A DNA stretch of 64,000 bases from Hahellaceae bacterium (GCA_016716085.1 JADJWY010000001.1:1-64000); one strand, 5' to 3'; positions 41,663-51,609 are shown, numbered from the stretch's first letter. Numbers and translations are program-made. Notes: a model not told the origin generated them from the sequence alone.

Positions 41663-42559
41663 TCAGAATGGCCAATACCACTTCTTGGTATCATCCTTTT
41701 CATTCAGCGCCATCTCCTGCTCCCAGGCTTCTTTACGCTTCTGCAGTTTGCGCAGATCGCCGTCAGCCTTGATCCGCTTCGTCGGCGAACCACCGCACAT
41801 ATAGAGGCACCACCACTTATTTGGGCGGTAGTACCCCTCATCCTTGAGTCGCGCTACTTCTTCAGCGCGCGCCTCTTTCAAGGTTTTTTCCGCGTCAGCG
41901 AAGACATAAGCCATATTTTCCTTCACGATGTTCTGCCCCCCCGTATTTTTAGCGAAGGGCGGCCGACTCTCCATAAACCGGGTGTTAATGATCTCTGGGT
42001 ACGCAACCTCCCAGGACACCAACTGCATATCCCCCTCTAACAATGGGTCATCCGGTGCCAGAGCCGGATTGGGCTCTTTGGGTTTGTCATCTTCAGAGTA
42101 ACGGAAGTAGTAAACGCCCCCAGGCTGCACATCAAACTTCGTATCAAGAATCAGGCTCAAGGCAAAATCATCGATCCCTTCGAAACCTAATACCGCGCCC
42201 AAGGGTCGCCGCAGCGTGATTCGCCGGGTTCCGGGTGCCACTTCCAGCCACGACCACCCGTTGCTCCGCATGCTGATATAGCGGGTGTCGTCAATATAAA
42301 CAGTCGGCGCATCGATCTCCTGAGCGCCCCAATCGCTGTAGGGCCGGTAGAAATAGATCAGGGCATTTCTGGAACGATCCCACTGATCATCTGAAAGATG
42401 CACGAACGCTGGACCTCGCGGCTCCGCCAGAAAGGAGCCCCCATGCTTTTCAAAGGACAAATAGATACGGGGGCAGCCCGCCAACAGGATCGCCAGCGCG
42501 CCCAACACTGCGCCACGCCAGATAAATTTAAGCTTGAACTGCCTGATTTCGCTCTTCAT
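41663..42559 (-). CDS. DUF2846-like lipoprotein
   Basis: The 298-residue protein has a lipoprotein signal with lipobox LLAGC (Cys near 29). The mature part carries ALIYFYRPYSDWG, VYIDD and GGVYYFRYS, a pattern seen in DUF2846-type outer-membrane-associated lipoproteins, and a Lys/Glu-rich C-terminal tail. The function of the family is unknown. It stands alone between the tRNA operon and the acyl-CoA dehydrogenase-like gene. Confidence 0.78.
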   Translation of the reverse strand: MKSEIRQFKLKFIWRGAVLGALAILLAGCPRIYLSFEKHGGSFLAEPRGPAFVHLSDDQWDRSRNALIYFYRPYSDWGAQEIDAPTVYIDDTRYISMRSNGWSWLEVAPGTRRITLRRPLGAVLGFEGIDDFALSLILDTKFDVQPGGVYYFRYSEDDKPKEPNPALAPDDPLLEGDMQLVSWEVAYPEIINTRFMESRPPFAKNTGGQNIVKENMAYVFADAEKTLKEARAEEVARLKDEGYYRPNKWWCLYMCGGSPTKRIKADGDLRKLQKRKEAWEQEMALNEKDDTKKWYWPF

Positions 42560-42637
42560 TGACCCTTGTTCCCTTATTAACGCGTCAGAATTCTATCACT
42601 CATTCCGTTCAAGGGATGAGACGCAGGCCACTAAATT

Positions 42638-43567
42638 TTAGCCGCCCAGCGTCTGCTGCCAGGCTTTTTCTGCCCGCCGGGTCTGGGCCTGCACCGCAAT
42701 TGAGAGCAAACCTTCAATAACGACCAACTCACTTATGAGCGCATCTGAACCCGACTGCCGCCACTGCTTAAACAGGCTAAGCATCTGGTCCCGCACCCCG
42801 GCAAATACAAGCGCCTCAAGACTGCCCGGGCTTTTAAGCGTTACCTGCCCTTGCAAGGCCGCCGCTGATGCCAGGATGCGTTCGACATCTTGTCGGGCCT
42901 GACGCGAATCGGCCACACCATCTTCAATCAATACCCGCCGGATCAATAAGCCCTGCAGAGCCATTAAGACCAGATGATCCTCAAGCCACCGGAAACGCTT
43001 ACTGTAATCCTCATGTCCATTTCCCTTCAGCAGCGCAGCATTTCGAATCGGCAGCTCACTGAAGGTCATCTTACCAAACGTAACCCGCTGCATACCGGGA
43101 GGATGCAGACCGGTCGCCGTCAGTGAGCGGGCGAGCTGAGCACGGCCGAGCCTGACAACCACGGAGCTTTCACCCGTTTCATCAGGGACAGAGGTTGCGA
43201 GAACCAGACACTCCTCAATGTCCTCAGGTAACGTCACGAACTCTTTATGCCCAGTCAGTATCCAATCCGCATTTCCTGCGCTTCGCGCCAGGTGGGTGCG
43301 CATTTCACGTAGTGTTCGCCCGGCACCCTCGCTCACCGCAAATGCACGTAAGTGACCCGGCGCACCCTCTACAAGACGCGCCAACGCCAATTGATATCCC
43401 GCCATGAACGCCTGCTCAGCATCGTCACAGAGCATTCCGGCCAGCAGCCCCTCGGGCAATGCGCCTTTTTCGGACACGAGCGTCGTCGCCAATTGGCTCC
43501 ACCAGCCCGACCAGGATTTAAAAGCCGGGCGCGGCAGACGCAAACCTTGGGCTAACGAGGCACTCAT
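42638..43567 (-). CDS. Acyl-CoA dehydrogenase-like protein, reduced
   Basis: This 309-residue protein follows the acyl-CoA dehydrogenase plan in weakened form: FAVSEGAGRTLREMRTHL at the position of the flavin/substrate loop, ILTGHKEFVT matching the LxGxKxxxT motif, and a C-terminal helical bundle. It is about 70 residues shorter than usual and I cannot find the catalytic Glu with confidence. It may be a non-catalytic or specialised member. It overlaps the stop of the upstream coiled-coil gene by one base. Confidence 0.7.
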   Translation of the reverse strand: MSASLAQGLRLPRPAFKSWSGWWSQLATTLVSEKGALPEGLLAGMLCDDAEQAFMAGYQLALARLVEGAPGHLRAFAVSEGAGRTLREMRTHLARSAGNADWILTGHKEFVTLPEDIEECLVLATSVPDETGESSVVVRLGRAQLARSLTATGLHPPGMQRVTFGKMTFSELPIRNAALLKGNGHEDYSKRFRWLEDHLVLMALQGLLIRRVLIEDGVADSRQARQDVERILASAAALQGQVTLKSPGSLEALVFAGVRDQMLSLFKQWRQSGSDALISELVVIEGLLSIAVQAQTRRAEKAWQQTLGG

Positions 43568-44565
43568 TATTGCAAGCCTCCCTTGTTGCTGGCTCGAATG
43601 GCCTGCATTTCCAGCGTCATTTCATTTAATTTGCGATCCAGCGTTACAAACCGCTGAACCAGTTGCGCGCGCGTGGCATCGATCGCCTCAACCCGCTGAC
43701 TCAGTTCTTTGACCGAGGCCGCGGACACCTGATTAGTCGTGGCACGGGTCAGCTTTCCAACGGAGGTTTCCAGTTCAGCCATACGTGCCAGATCAGACTG
43801 CAACGCAGTCTGTAAACGCTCCACCTCACCCAACAGCCTGACTGAATCGGCCTTAGCCCCCGCCAGATCTGTTTTGACGCCCTCTACCGACGGGACAAGA
43901 CTTTCCAGCTGCCCGTCCTGCTCATTCTGTCTGGCTGTCACGCCTTTAATCTGCGCCTCAGCAGTAGCCAAGGCTTCACCCAGCGTTTTGATCTGTGCCG
44001 CGACTGGATGCAGCTGCTGGGTCAATTTATCCAGGGTACTATTCTGAGAGGCACTCTGGCTGGACACTTGCCCATTGAGCGTCTCAAACTGCTTCCCCAG
44101 TTTGCGTAGCTCCGTGTCCATCCGTTTAATCTCACGCGCCAATTCGTTTCCACTTTGCGCCATGGTCGCATCCGTTTTGAATATCTGCCCCTCGAGACGG
44201 GCCACCACCAACTGACTCTGTTCGATGTGTTTCTGAGCCTTGAAAAGTTGATCTTCCATCACGGCAATCGTTTCTTCGTGTTTCCGAACCTGCCAGGCAA
44301 ACAGTCCAGACAACACCAACACCAACATAGCCAATGAAACAACCAACCACTTAGGCCCACCGGCTGCCTTTCCAGGTCCAGCGTTGACAGGCCCAGCGTT
44401 CTTTTGCTCGACCGGAACGTCCACCCTCATGCCTGGCTGGCTTTCAGCCTCTGCCCTAACCTGGTCTCGGAAGGCCTGCGCCTTGCTGCCGTTGCGCTGC
44501 GTGTGAAACGCATCGACTTCATCTTTATCCGGTTTAATCACTTCCATTGCAAACGACGTACTCAC
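43567..44565 (-). CDS. Inner-membrane coiled-coil protein, unknown function
   Basis: The 332-residue product is not recognised. A basic, disordered N-terminus (1-70) leads to one membrane helix (WLVVSLAMLVLVLSGLFAWQ, about 73-92). The remaining 240 residues form a long periplasmic coiled coil rich in Gln, Leu, Ala and Glu. The topology recalls structural or secretion-related tether proteins. It is cotranscribed with the acyl-CoA dehydrogenase-like gene and faces away from purE. Confidence 0.75.
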   Translation of the reverse strand: MSTSFAMEVIKPDKDEVDAFHTQRNGSKAQAFRDQVRAEAESQPGMRVDVPVEQKNAGPVNAGPGKAAGGPKWLVVSLAMLVLVLSGLFAWQVRKHEETIAVMEDQLFKAQKHIEQSQLVVARLEGQIFKTDATMAQSGNELAREIKRMDTELRKLGKQFETLNGQVSSQSASQNSTLDKLTQQLHPVAAQIKTLGEALATAEAQIKGVTARQNEQDGQLESLVPSVEGVKTDLAGAKADSVRLLGEVERLQTALQSDLARMAELETSVGKLTRATTNQVSAASVKELSQRVEAIDATRAQLVQRFVTLDRKLNEMTLEMQAIRASNKGGLQ

Positions 44566-44695
44566 CTATCAGGATTGAAAAGCCGAGACTTTTATAGCAT
44601 GTTTCGGGGTTTAAATTGCACATTAATCTGTGACTCACTAAAATACCGCTCTTTTTTCATTCATACTTATCATTTTAGTCAATACGGATTAACAC

Positions 44696-45193
44696 ATGCA
44701 GCCTTTGGTAGGGATCATTATGGGATCCCGGTCGGACTGGCCGACCATGGAAGCCGCCGCCCACATGCTGGATCAACTGGGCGTTGCCTACGAAGTTGAA
44801 GTCGTTTCAGCGCATCGCACGCCCGACAAATTGTTTACCTATGCAAAGTCAGCCAGGGATCGCGGCCTGAAAGTCATTATTGCCGGCGCAGGTGGCGCAG
44901 CTCATTTGCCTGGCATGGTCGCCTCTCAGACCAGTCTGCCGGTACTGGGTGTGCCCGTGCAATCCAAGTCACTCAACGGCCTCGACTCGCTGCTTTCAAT
45001 TGTTCAGATGCCGGGCGGAATCGCGGTCGGCACGCTCGCCATTGGCAAAGCGGGTGCAACCAATGCTGGCCTGCTTGCCGCCCAGATTGTCGGTCTGCAG
45101 GACAAACATATTGCCGATGCCGTGGATCATTTCCGCAAACAACAGACGGAAACCGTTCTGTCTGGCAGCGACCCCAGGAGCAACCCGGAGTGA
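44696..45193 (+). CDS. purE: N5-carboxyaminoimidazole ribonucleotide mutase
   Basis: PurE (165 residues) moves the carboxyl group of N5-CAIR to give CAIR in purine synthesis. It shows the active-site GSRSDWPTMEAA, SAHRTPDKLF and GAGGAAHLPGMVA. It overlaps purK by four bases, the usual purEK operon. Confidence 0.97.
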   Translation: MQPLVGIIMGSRSDWPTMEAAAHMLDQLGVAYEVEVVSAHRTPDKLFTYAKSARDRGLKVIIAGAGGAAHLPGMVASQTSLPVLGVPVQSKSLNGLDSLLSIVQMPGGIAVGTLAIGKAGATNAGLLAAQIVGLQDKHIADAVDHFRKQQTETVLSGSDPRSNPE

Positions 45194-46308
45194 GCGTCAA
45201 ATCCATCGGAATACTCGGCGCAGGCCAACTGGCACGCATGATGGCGTTGGCTGGCATGCCGCTGGGCTATCGCTTCAACATCTACGACACATCAGGCGCT
45301 CCGTCTGCAGGCATTGGGACCCTCTTTTCGGATCCCTCCAACACCCAGCAGGAACTGAATAGCTTCCTGGCTGAAGTCGATGTCGTCACCTATGAGTTCG
45401 AGCATCTGCCGCTGGATCTTGCCAACACTATCGCGCAAAGGAAACCCCTCCATCCCAACGCACTATCCCTGGCCACCTGTCAGGATCGCGAACGGGAAAA
45501 AGCCATGTTTACGGAACTGGGCATCCCCACCCCACGCTATCGGATCGCACACTCTGCCGACGAGCTTCGTCGCGCGGTCGACGCATTGGGGCTCCCCGTC
45601 GTCGCCAAGTCAGCAACAGAAGGTTACGATGGCAAAGGTCAGGCCGTGATTCGGGCCCTGGACGAGGTCGATGCCGCCTGGAACAAGATTGGACACCCCC
45701 GACTGGTGGTAGAATCCTTTGTCACATTTTCGCGCGAACTCTCCGTCATTGCCGTGCGGGGAGCGCAGGGAGAGGTAAAATCCTACCCCCTGGTTGAAAA
45801 CCATCATCATGAAGGCATTCTGCGCTATACCCTGGCGCCAGCCCGCCAGGTTTCCGCCACCCACGCAGATCAGGCCGCTGACTTCATTACCCGCCTGCTT
45901 AACAGACTGGACTATGTTGGCGTTCTGGCACTCGAACTCTTTGAGACGCCACAAGGGCTACTGGCAAATGAAATGGCACCCCGCGTGCACAATTCAGGGC
46001 ATTGGAGCATGAATGGCGCCGCAACCAGCCAGTTTGAAAACCATCTCAGAGCCATTAGCGGACTGCCACTCGGGAACACTGAGGCTCAACGCCCAACCTG
46101 TATGATTAATCTGATCGGCTGTGAAATAGACCTTAAAGCCGTGACCGCCCTTCCAGACTGCTACATTCATCTTTACGACAAAACACCTCGGCCAGGCCGC
46201 AAGGTAGGTCATATCAATGTATGTGCCGAAACCGAGTCCTCGCTGCACGAACGGGTCAGGCAGGTGCTGTCTGTTCTCCCCAGCATGCCCGACTACCCTT
46301 ACGCCTGA
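45190..46308 (+). CDS. purK: N5-carboxyaminoimidazole ribonucleotide synthase
   Basis: PurK (372 residues) uses ATP and bicarbonate to carboxylate AIR. It is an ATP-grasp enzyme with GILGAGQLARMMALA, the ATP loop EGYDGKGQAVI and the C-terminal NEMAPRVHNSGHWS. The start is GTG 45190 inside the end of purE, preceded by CGGAG. Full length. Confidence 0.97.
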   Translation: MSVKSIGILGAGQLARMMALAGMPLGYRFNIYDTSGAPSAGIGTLFSDPSNTQQELNSFLAEVDVVTYEFEHLPLDLANTIAQRKPLHPNALSLATCQDREREKAMFTELGIPTPRYRIAHSADELRRAVDALGLPVVAKSATEGYDGKGQAVIRALDEVDAAWNKIGHPRLVVESFVTFSRELSVIAVRGAQGEVKSYPLVENHHHEGILRYTLAPARQVSATHADQAADFITRLLNRLDYVGVLALELFETPQGLLANEMAPRVHNSGHWSMNGAATSQFENHLRAISGLPLGNTEAQRPTCMINLIGCEIDLKAVTALPDCYIHLYDKTPRPGRKVGHINVCAETESSLHERVRQVLSVLPSMPDYPYA

Positions 46309-46347
46309 CAGCCAAAGGCATCCCATGCAAAAAACCAATCGGGGCCA

Positions 46348-46376
46348 TTGAAATCATCGGCATGACACCTTATTTA
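46348..46376 (+). promoter_or_regulatory. Sigma-70 promoter of sodB
   Basis: TTGAAA and TATTTA are separated by 17 bases. The start point near 46383 gives a leader of about 65 bases before the sodB ATG. Confidence 0.6.
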
Positions 46377-46450
46377 AAGAGGTGCTACCATGTCGCTGGT
46401 TTCAGGTATCGACACCTTGGACGACTAAAAATTACTGTTGGAGAATAACC

Positions 46451-47035
46451 ATGGCCTTTGAACTGCCAACCCTGCCTTACGCCAAAAATGCGCTGGCTCC
46501 GCACATTTCCGAAGAAACCCTTGAGTTCCATTACGGAAAGCACCACAAAACCTATATCGACAAGCTGAACGGACTGATTCCCGGTACCGAATACGAAGGT
46601 AAGTCGCTGGAAGATATTATCAAAGCCTCCAAAAGCGGCCCGGTGTTCAACAATGCTGCGCAGGTATGGAACCATACATTTTACTGGCACTGCCTGAGCC
46701 CAAATGGCGGCGGTGCACCCACCGGCGCCGTGGCAGACGCCATTACCAAGGCTTTTGGTTCGTTCGACGCCTTCAAAACCCAATTCACCGACAAAGCCAT
46801 CAACAACTTTGGCTCCAGCTGGACATGGCTGGTCAAAAATGCTGACGGATCTCTGGAAATCGTCAACACCAGCAACGCGGGCACCCCCATGACGGATGGC
46901 AAAACGGCGCTTCTGACCGTTGATCTGTGGGAGCACGCCTACTATATCGATTACCGCAATGCTCGGCCAAATTACATGAATGGATTCTGGGCACTGGTCA
47001 ACTGGGATTTTGTTGCCAAAAACCTGGCGGCCTGA
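46451..47035 (+). CDS. sodB: Superoxide dismutase [Fe]
   Basis: SodB (194 residues) converts superoxide to oxygen and hydrogen peroxide. Metal ligands lie in FHYGKHHKTYIDKL, NHTFYWHCLSPNGGG and DLWEHAYYIDYRN. The FYWHCL...GGG pattern is typical of iron enzymes. ATG 46451 is chosen because it begins AFELPTLPYAKNAL, the family N-terminus, and GGAGAA lies upstream. Confidence 0.97.
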   Translation: MAFELPTLPYAKNALAPHISEETLEFHYGKHHKTYIDKLNGLIPGTEYEGKSLEDIIKASKSGPVFNNAAQVWNHTFYWHCLSPNGGGAPTGAVADAITKAFGSFDAFKTQFTDKAINNFGSSWTWLVKNADGSLEIVNTSNAGTPMTDGKTALLTVDLWEHAYYIDYRNARPNYMNGFWALVNWDFVAKNLAA

Positions 47036-47056
47036 GCGTCCTGACCTTGCGATATT

Positions 47057-47083
47057 GCCCGGTCTCCACCGGGCATTTTTATT
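47057..47083 (+). terminator. Rho-independent terminator after sodB
   Basis: GCCCGG-TCTCCA-CCGGGC followed by ATTTTTATTT, 22 bases after the sodB stop. Confidence 0.85.
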
Positions 47084-47140
47084 TCGCCCTCAAAGTGTCT
47101 AGACTTACTGATTGAAATCACAATTTGCTCCCCGTCACCC

Positions 47141-49228
47141 ATGCAACCAACGGCTGGATCACTTCATTTGGGCACATTCAATCAACAGCGCTGGCATGAT
47201 CGACTCTCCATTCGCCTGATGGGATGGGTGCTCGCCACTTCGCTGGCTGTCGGCCTACTTCTCAGTTGCATCCAGGTAGCCGTCGAGGCTTCCACCGCCC
47301 GGACTCACCTGGATGCCGACATACAGGAATCCCTGGCCACGATGCGAAGCTCTGCCAGCCAGGCGGTTTATAGCCTCGATCCCATCCTGGCCCGCCAGGT
47401 TCTGGATGGTCTATTAACCATCGAGGCTGTGATAGAGGCCAGCATTTGCCACCCCAACGGTTCGGCCATGGCTGAAGTTTCCAGGCCACTGGCTGAAAGC
47501 CCCTACCGAATTTTCACTGACCTGCTGTTTGATCCGGTGCGAGACTATTCACTGGCACTTTATATGCCAACGCCCAATCCAACCTACTATGGCGAACTGC
47601 GCGTTTCGATTGACACCTACTATGCCGCGCAGCGCTTTCTGCTACGGGCGTTAATTACGTTTGTCGCCGGATTAACCAGCGCACTGGTTTTGGCCTTTGT
47701 GCTCTATCTTGCCTATCACTATTTTCTCACATCTCCAATCAAGCAAATTATTGACTCGCTGTTACGCATTAATCCTGCTGAACCGGGGCTGCAGAACGTT
47801 TTGATACCCACCAACCATGAAAATGACGAACTGGGAACACTGGTAAAAGCCACGAATGAATTGCTTGCCGCCATTGAAAGCCACCAGCTCAAACGGGATG
47901 AAGCGGAAGCACGGGTCATTCGGCTTTCGCAGTTCGATATGCTGACGGGTCTGCCCAATCGTACGCTGTTTCGTAGCTACCTGCAGGGTGCGATCGACGA
48001 AGCCTCGGTCAGTGATCAAAAGCTCGCTGTATTCTGCGTGGGGATAGACGACTTCACCTCGATTAACGACCAGTTTGGTTACAGTATTGGTGACGCCGTT
48101 CTTCAGGCCTTTGCCGAGCGATTAAAGGCGCATAAAGATTCTGTGCACACCTCATGTCGGTTAGCCGGAGATCAATTTGCGCTGATTCAGTTTAATGTTC
48201 TCAGTACCCTGCGCGTAGCCGCGTTTGCTGAAGCGCTGCTCAAAGAGGTTTCCCGTCCGTTTGAAATCAAGGATCAGATCATTTCAATCAATGCAACGAT
48301 TGGCATTGCCCTCTATCCTGAGGACGGCATGGATCCCGAAAAGCTGCTGCAGCAGGCTGAACACACGATGACGCTGGCCAAGAGCACCAGCCACAATCAG
48401 TTTCATTTCTACGTCGCCAGCATCGATGCCGAAATTCGCGAGCGCAAGCAACTTGAGCGTGACCTTGCCCATGCGATGCAGCGAAACGAGCTCTTTCTGG
48501 TTTACCAACCTCAAGTCAACATGCAGGCCTGCCAATTGATCGGAGTTGAAGCACTGCTGCGATGGAACCATCCCACGCGAGGGTTTATTCCCCCAGACGT
48601 CTTCATCCCTATCGCGGAAAGCAACGACAGTATTGTCGACCTGGGCTACTGGATCATCGAACGCGCCTGTCAACAACACCGGGAATGGCAGACCGGAGGT
48701 TTGACTCTGCCTGTCGCCATTAATATTTCCGCACGCCAAATCTACCAAAAAGACTTCGTAGACCGGGTTACGGCCATCCTGCAACAATACCAGATTGATC
48801 CTGGACAACTGGAATTTGAAATTACTGAGACCTCTTTCATGGGCGACCTGGACCTGGCCGTTAGCACCTTGCGTAGCCTGGAGGAGATCGGCATTCCCTG
48901 CGCCGTAGATGATTTCGGCACCGGTTTTTCATCACTGAGCTACCTCAAGCAGCTACCTATCCAGAAGTTAAAAATAGACAAGCAGTTTATCCGGGATCTG
49001 ATGGATGACCCCGATGACACGCGGATTGTGCATGCCATCATCCAACTCGGCCGAAGCCTGAAACTTGAGGTTATCGCGGAGGGCGTGGAGACCCAGGCCC
49101 AAATGGAGTTCCTGATAGAGGACGAATGCCTGCTGGGACAAGGCTATTTCTTTAGCAAACCGATCCCGCCGAAAGACCTGCTTGAGCTGGCGCGGAGTCA
49201 CATCAACTGCCGGGAAACGACATCCTGA
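47141..49228 (+). CDS. Membrane GGDEF-EAL protein, probable cyclic-di-GMP phosphodiesterase
   Basis: The 695-residue protein has membrane helices near 28-48 and 168-192 around a periplasmic sensor loop, a HAMP-like segment, a GGDEF domain (about 265-425) and an EAL domain (about 435-690). The cyclase signature is changed to AGDQF, so synthesis is unlikely. The EAL domain keeps EALLRW, ETSFMGDLD, DDFGTGFSSLSYLKQ and KIDKQFI and should hydrolyse cyclic-di-GMP. LemA follows 13 bases after its stop. Confidence 0.92.
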   Translation: MQPTAGSLHLGTFNQQRWHDRLSIRLMGWVLATSLAVGLLLSCIQVAVEASTARTHLDADIQESLATMRSSASQAVYSLDPILARQVLDGLLTIEAVIEASICHPNGSAMAEVSRPLAESPYRIFTDLLFDPVRDYSLALYMPTPNPTYYGELRVSIDTYYAAQRFLLRALITFVAGLTSALVLAFVLYLAYHYFLTSPIKQIIDSLLRINPAEPGLQNVLIPTNHENDELGTLVKATNELLAAIESHQLKRDEAEARVIRLSQFDMLTGLPNRTLFRSYLQGAIDEASVSDQKLAVFCVGIDDFTSINDQFGYSIGDAVLQAFAERLKAHKDSVHTSCRLAGDQFALIQFNVLSTLRVAAFAEALLKEVSRPFEIKDQIISINATIGIALYPEDGMDPEKLLQQAEHTMTLAKSTSHNQFHFYVASIDAEIRERKQLERDLAHAMQRNELFLVYQPQVNMQACQLIGVEALLRWNHPTRGFIPPDVFIPIAESNDSIVDLGYWIIERACQQHREWQTGGLTLPVAINISARQIYQKDFVDRVTAILQQYQIDPGQLEFEITETSFMGDLDLAVSTLRSLEEIGIPCAVDDFGTGFSSLSYLKQLPIQKLKIDKQFIRDLMDDPDDTRIVHAIIQLGRSLKLEVIAEGVETQAQMEFLIEDECLLGQGYFFSKPIPPKDLLELARSHINCRETTS

Positions 49229-49241
49229 CCTGGAGCAATGC

Positions 49242-49835
49242 ATGAGTACTCACACCCTGATTGGCCTGGCCGTTATTGGCGCGATACTGATATATGGCAT
49301 TTCTATTTATAACCAGCTGGTAAGCCTCAAAAATCGGTTCAAGAACGGGTTCGCCCAAATTGATGTTCAACTGCAGCGGCGCCATGACCTGATTCCAAAC
49401 CTGGTCGAAACCGCCAGGACCTTTCTCAAACACGAGCGCGAAACCCTCGAAAGTGTCATGCAAGCACGCCAGCAGGCCGTCTCAGCCTCCCAAACCGCCG
49501 CGCATGATCCCGCCGATGGAGAAGCCATCAAAGCACTGGGTAAAGCTGAAAGCACACTCAACCGTGCGCTCGCCAATCTCTATGCCGTTGCCGAAAACTA
49601 CCCCGACCTTAAAAGCAATCAAACCATGTCTCAGTTAATGGAGGAATTGACCAGCACCGAAAACAAAGTCGGCTTTGCCCGTCAGGCCTACAATGACTCA
49701 GTCATGCAATATCACACCTATCGGGAACAGTTCCCTTCCAATTTGATTGCCGGTTTTTTTGGTTTCAAGGCGACAGAGATGCTTCAGGTTGACGACCCGA
49801 ATGTGCGCAGAGCGGTTAAGGTGAACTTTAACTAA
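49242..49835 (+). CDS. lemA: LemA family protein
   Basis: This 197-residue membrane-anchored protein has one N-terminal helix (LIGLAVIGAILIYGISIYN) and the LemA core FAQIDVQLQRRHDLIPNLVE with YPDLKSNQTM and ENKVGFARQAYND. ATG 49242 is preferred because GGAG lies seven bases upstream. LemA is regularly paired with an M48 protease, as here. Its exact role is unsettled. Confidence 0.93.
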   Translation: MSTHTLIGLAVIGAILIYGISIYNQLVSLKNRFKNGFAQIDVQLQRRHDLIPNLVETARTFLKHERETLESVMQARQQAVSASQTAAHDPADGEAIKALGKAESTLNRALANLYAVAENYPDLKSNQTMSQLMEELTSTENKVGFARQAYNDSVMQYHTYREQFPSNLIAGFFGFKATEMLQVDDPNVRRAVKVNFN

Positions 49836-49857
49836 CATAGCCCTCAGGCGTACCCAC

Positions 49858-51609
49858 ATGGACTTTTTTGCCCGCCAGGCGCAGGCCCAACGCATGACCT
49901 GGTTCATGCTTGGACAGTTCGGCATCGCCGTACTGGCAATCATTCTGGCTATCAATGCCGTCGCATACCTGACATTTTCATCGACTCAACTCAGCGGCCA
50001 GCAACAAGGCTTTTTTGTCTGGTTGACCCATGAAGGGCTGTTAGTCTCGACTGCAACCCTCACCATCATTGGAGCTGGCAGCATCAGACGAGGCATGCAG
50101 CTCAGCAAAGGCGGAAGTTACCTTGCCGTATTGGCCGGAGCACTCCCGCTTGACCCCAGCGATCCCGATCCGCTGTTCCGACGTTTCCGCAACATCAGCG
50201 AAGAAATGAGCATCGCATCGGGCGTTCCGTTGCCCCGACTCTTTATCATGCCCAAAGAACACTCGATCAATGCCTTTGTGGCGGGCATGCGTATGGAGGA
50301 CACCGCACTGGTTGTGACGCGTGGCGCCTTGGATAAACTTAGCCGCGATGAGCTGCAGGGCGTGATCGGGCATGAATACAGCCACATCCTTCAACGAGAC
50401 ACCCAACTGAATGGTCGGCTGATAATGGTACTGGGTGGCATTATGCTGCTAAGCACCTTGGGTCGCGCCCTGATAGATAGCCGACGCAGCGGGACCCGCA
50501 TGTCTGGCTCAGGCAAAGGTGACCACTCTCTCGCCCTGGCGGGTCTCGTGCTCTATCTAATTGGCTATATCGGTGTTTTTGCGGGTCGATTGATTCAGGC
50601 CGCGATCTCCAGGCAGCGTGAATACCACTCAGATGCTGCGGCCGTGCAATTTACACGCAACCCACAGGGTCTTGCAGGCGCCCTACAACAGATTTTGACC
50701 GCTAGCGAACGCTCGTTTCTAAAACAATCCGCGTTGGCTCAGGAAATCAATCATATGTGCTTCAGCGAGAGCCTGTCACTCAATCGCTGGATGGCCTCTC
50801 ACCCTCCCCTGGACAAACGTATTGCAGCGATAGACCCGATCTTCAGAACCCGCACCCGAATTCAGATCAACCAGGCCAGGATCGTCGCACAAGCCAACAC
50901 CCGCCCCACACCGGGGCCCACTTCAGGTCTGGTCGGCCAGTGGGGCGCCGCTCAACACAACTGGGCTCACGCCACCCAGCAAGGTCTCTCTACAACCTAT
51001 CACCTGGATACACTTAGCCAAACTGACACGCTGGCGCTGGTCACACGTATCCTATGTCCTGATGACACCCACCCTATCGAGACCCGACATAAGCTTCCCC
51101 TGCTGGAAATACTGATTCCGCGATTAAAGCGCCTGGAAGCGGCTGACCGTGCCCAGGTGTTCGAAAAGATTAAATCATTGCCCGAAACAAAGGATGGATT
51201 AGCGCGTTTTTGCTACACCGCGTATATCGAGCATCACCTCCTGCCGCAAAAGCACCGCAGCCGCACGATTCACACTTATCAGGGGGTACGTCAGGAACTC
51301 TCGCTGGTGTTATCGCTTTTTGTGCGCCTGGATAAAAGCACACGCGGCGAAAAACACGTGCTCTTTAACGATCTGGCACGCAGCTGGTTTCCCCTTGAGG
51401 AGCTCACTTTTCAGACGCGAATCAGTAGCGCCGCGTTGAGGACTTCGCTGGAACGTCTCAACTGCCTTCACCCACTGCTAAAGCCCACGCTCATAGATGC
51501 TTGGAGCGATGCGGTGGCCCGTGACGGCGAGGTTCAACTAGCAGAATATGAATTATTGAGAGTGGCGGCAGAGCTGCTGGATTGCCCTCTGCCGCCGAAA
51601 GTGGATTAA
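49858..51609 (+). CDS. M48 family membrane metallopeptidase
   Basis: The 583-residue protein has two N-terminal membrane helices (about 17-42 and 58-75), the zinc motif HEYSH near residue 171 in GVIGHEYSHILQRD, two more hydrophobic helices, and the third zinc ligand in SRQREYHSDAAAVQF. The N-terminal 320 residues match HtpX-like proteases; the C-terminal 260 residues are an extra helical region of unknown role. It forms an operon with lemA, 22 bases upstream. Confidence 0.92.
   Translation: MDFFARQAQAQRMTWFMLGQFGIAVLAIILAINAVAYLTFSSTQLSGQQQGFFVWLTHEGLLVSTATLTIIGAGSIRRGMQLSKGGSYLAVLAGALPLDPSDPDPLFRRFRNISEEMSIASGVPLPRLFIMPKEHSINAFVAGMRMEDTALVVTRGALDKLSRDELQGVIGHEYSHILQRDTQLNGRLIMVLGGIMLLSTLGRALIDSRRSGTRMSGSGKGDHSLALAGLVLYLIGYIGVFAGRLIQAAISRQREYHSDAAAVQFTRNPQGLAGALQQILTASERSFLKQSALAQEINHMCFSESLSLNRWMASHPPLDKRIAAIDPIFRTRTRIQINQARIVAQANTRPTPGPTSGLVGQWGAAQHNWAHATQQGLSTTYHLDTLSQTDTLALVTRILCPDDTHPIETRHKLPLLEILIPRLKRLEAADRAQVFEKIKSLPETKDGLARFCYTAYIEHHLLPQKHRSRTIHTYQGVRQELSLVLSLFVRLDKSTRGEKHVLFNDLARSWFPLEELTFQTRISSAALRTSLERLNCLHPLLKPTLIDAWSDAVARDGEVQLAEYELLRVAAELLDCPLPPKVD

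Noticed and set aside
46382..46450. Extended N-terminus of SodB
   Set aside because: The family begins at the AFELPTLPY segment and a ribosome binding site precedes ATG 46451.
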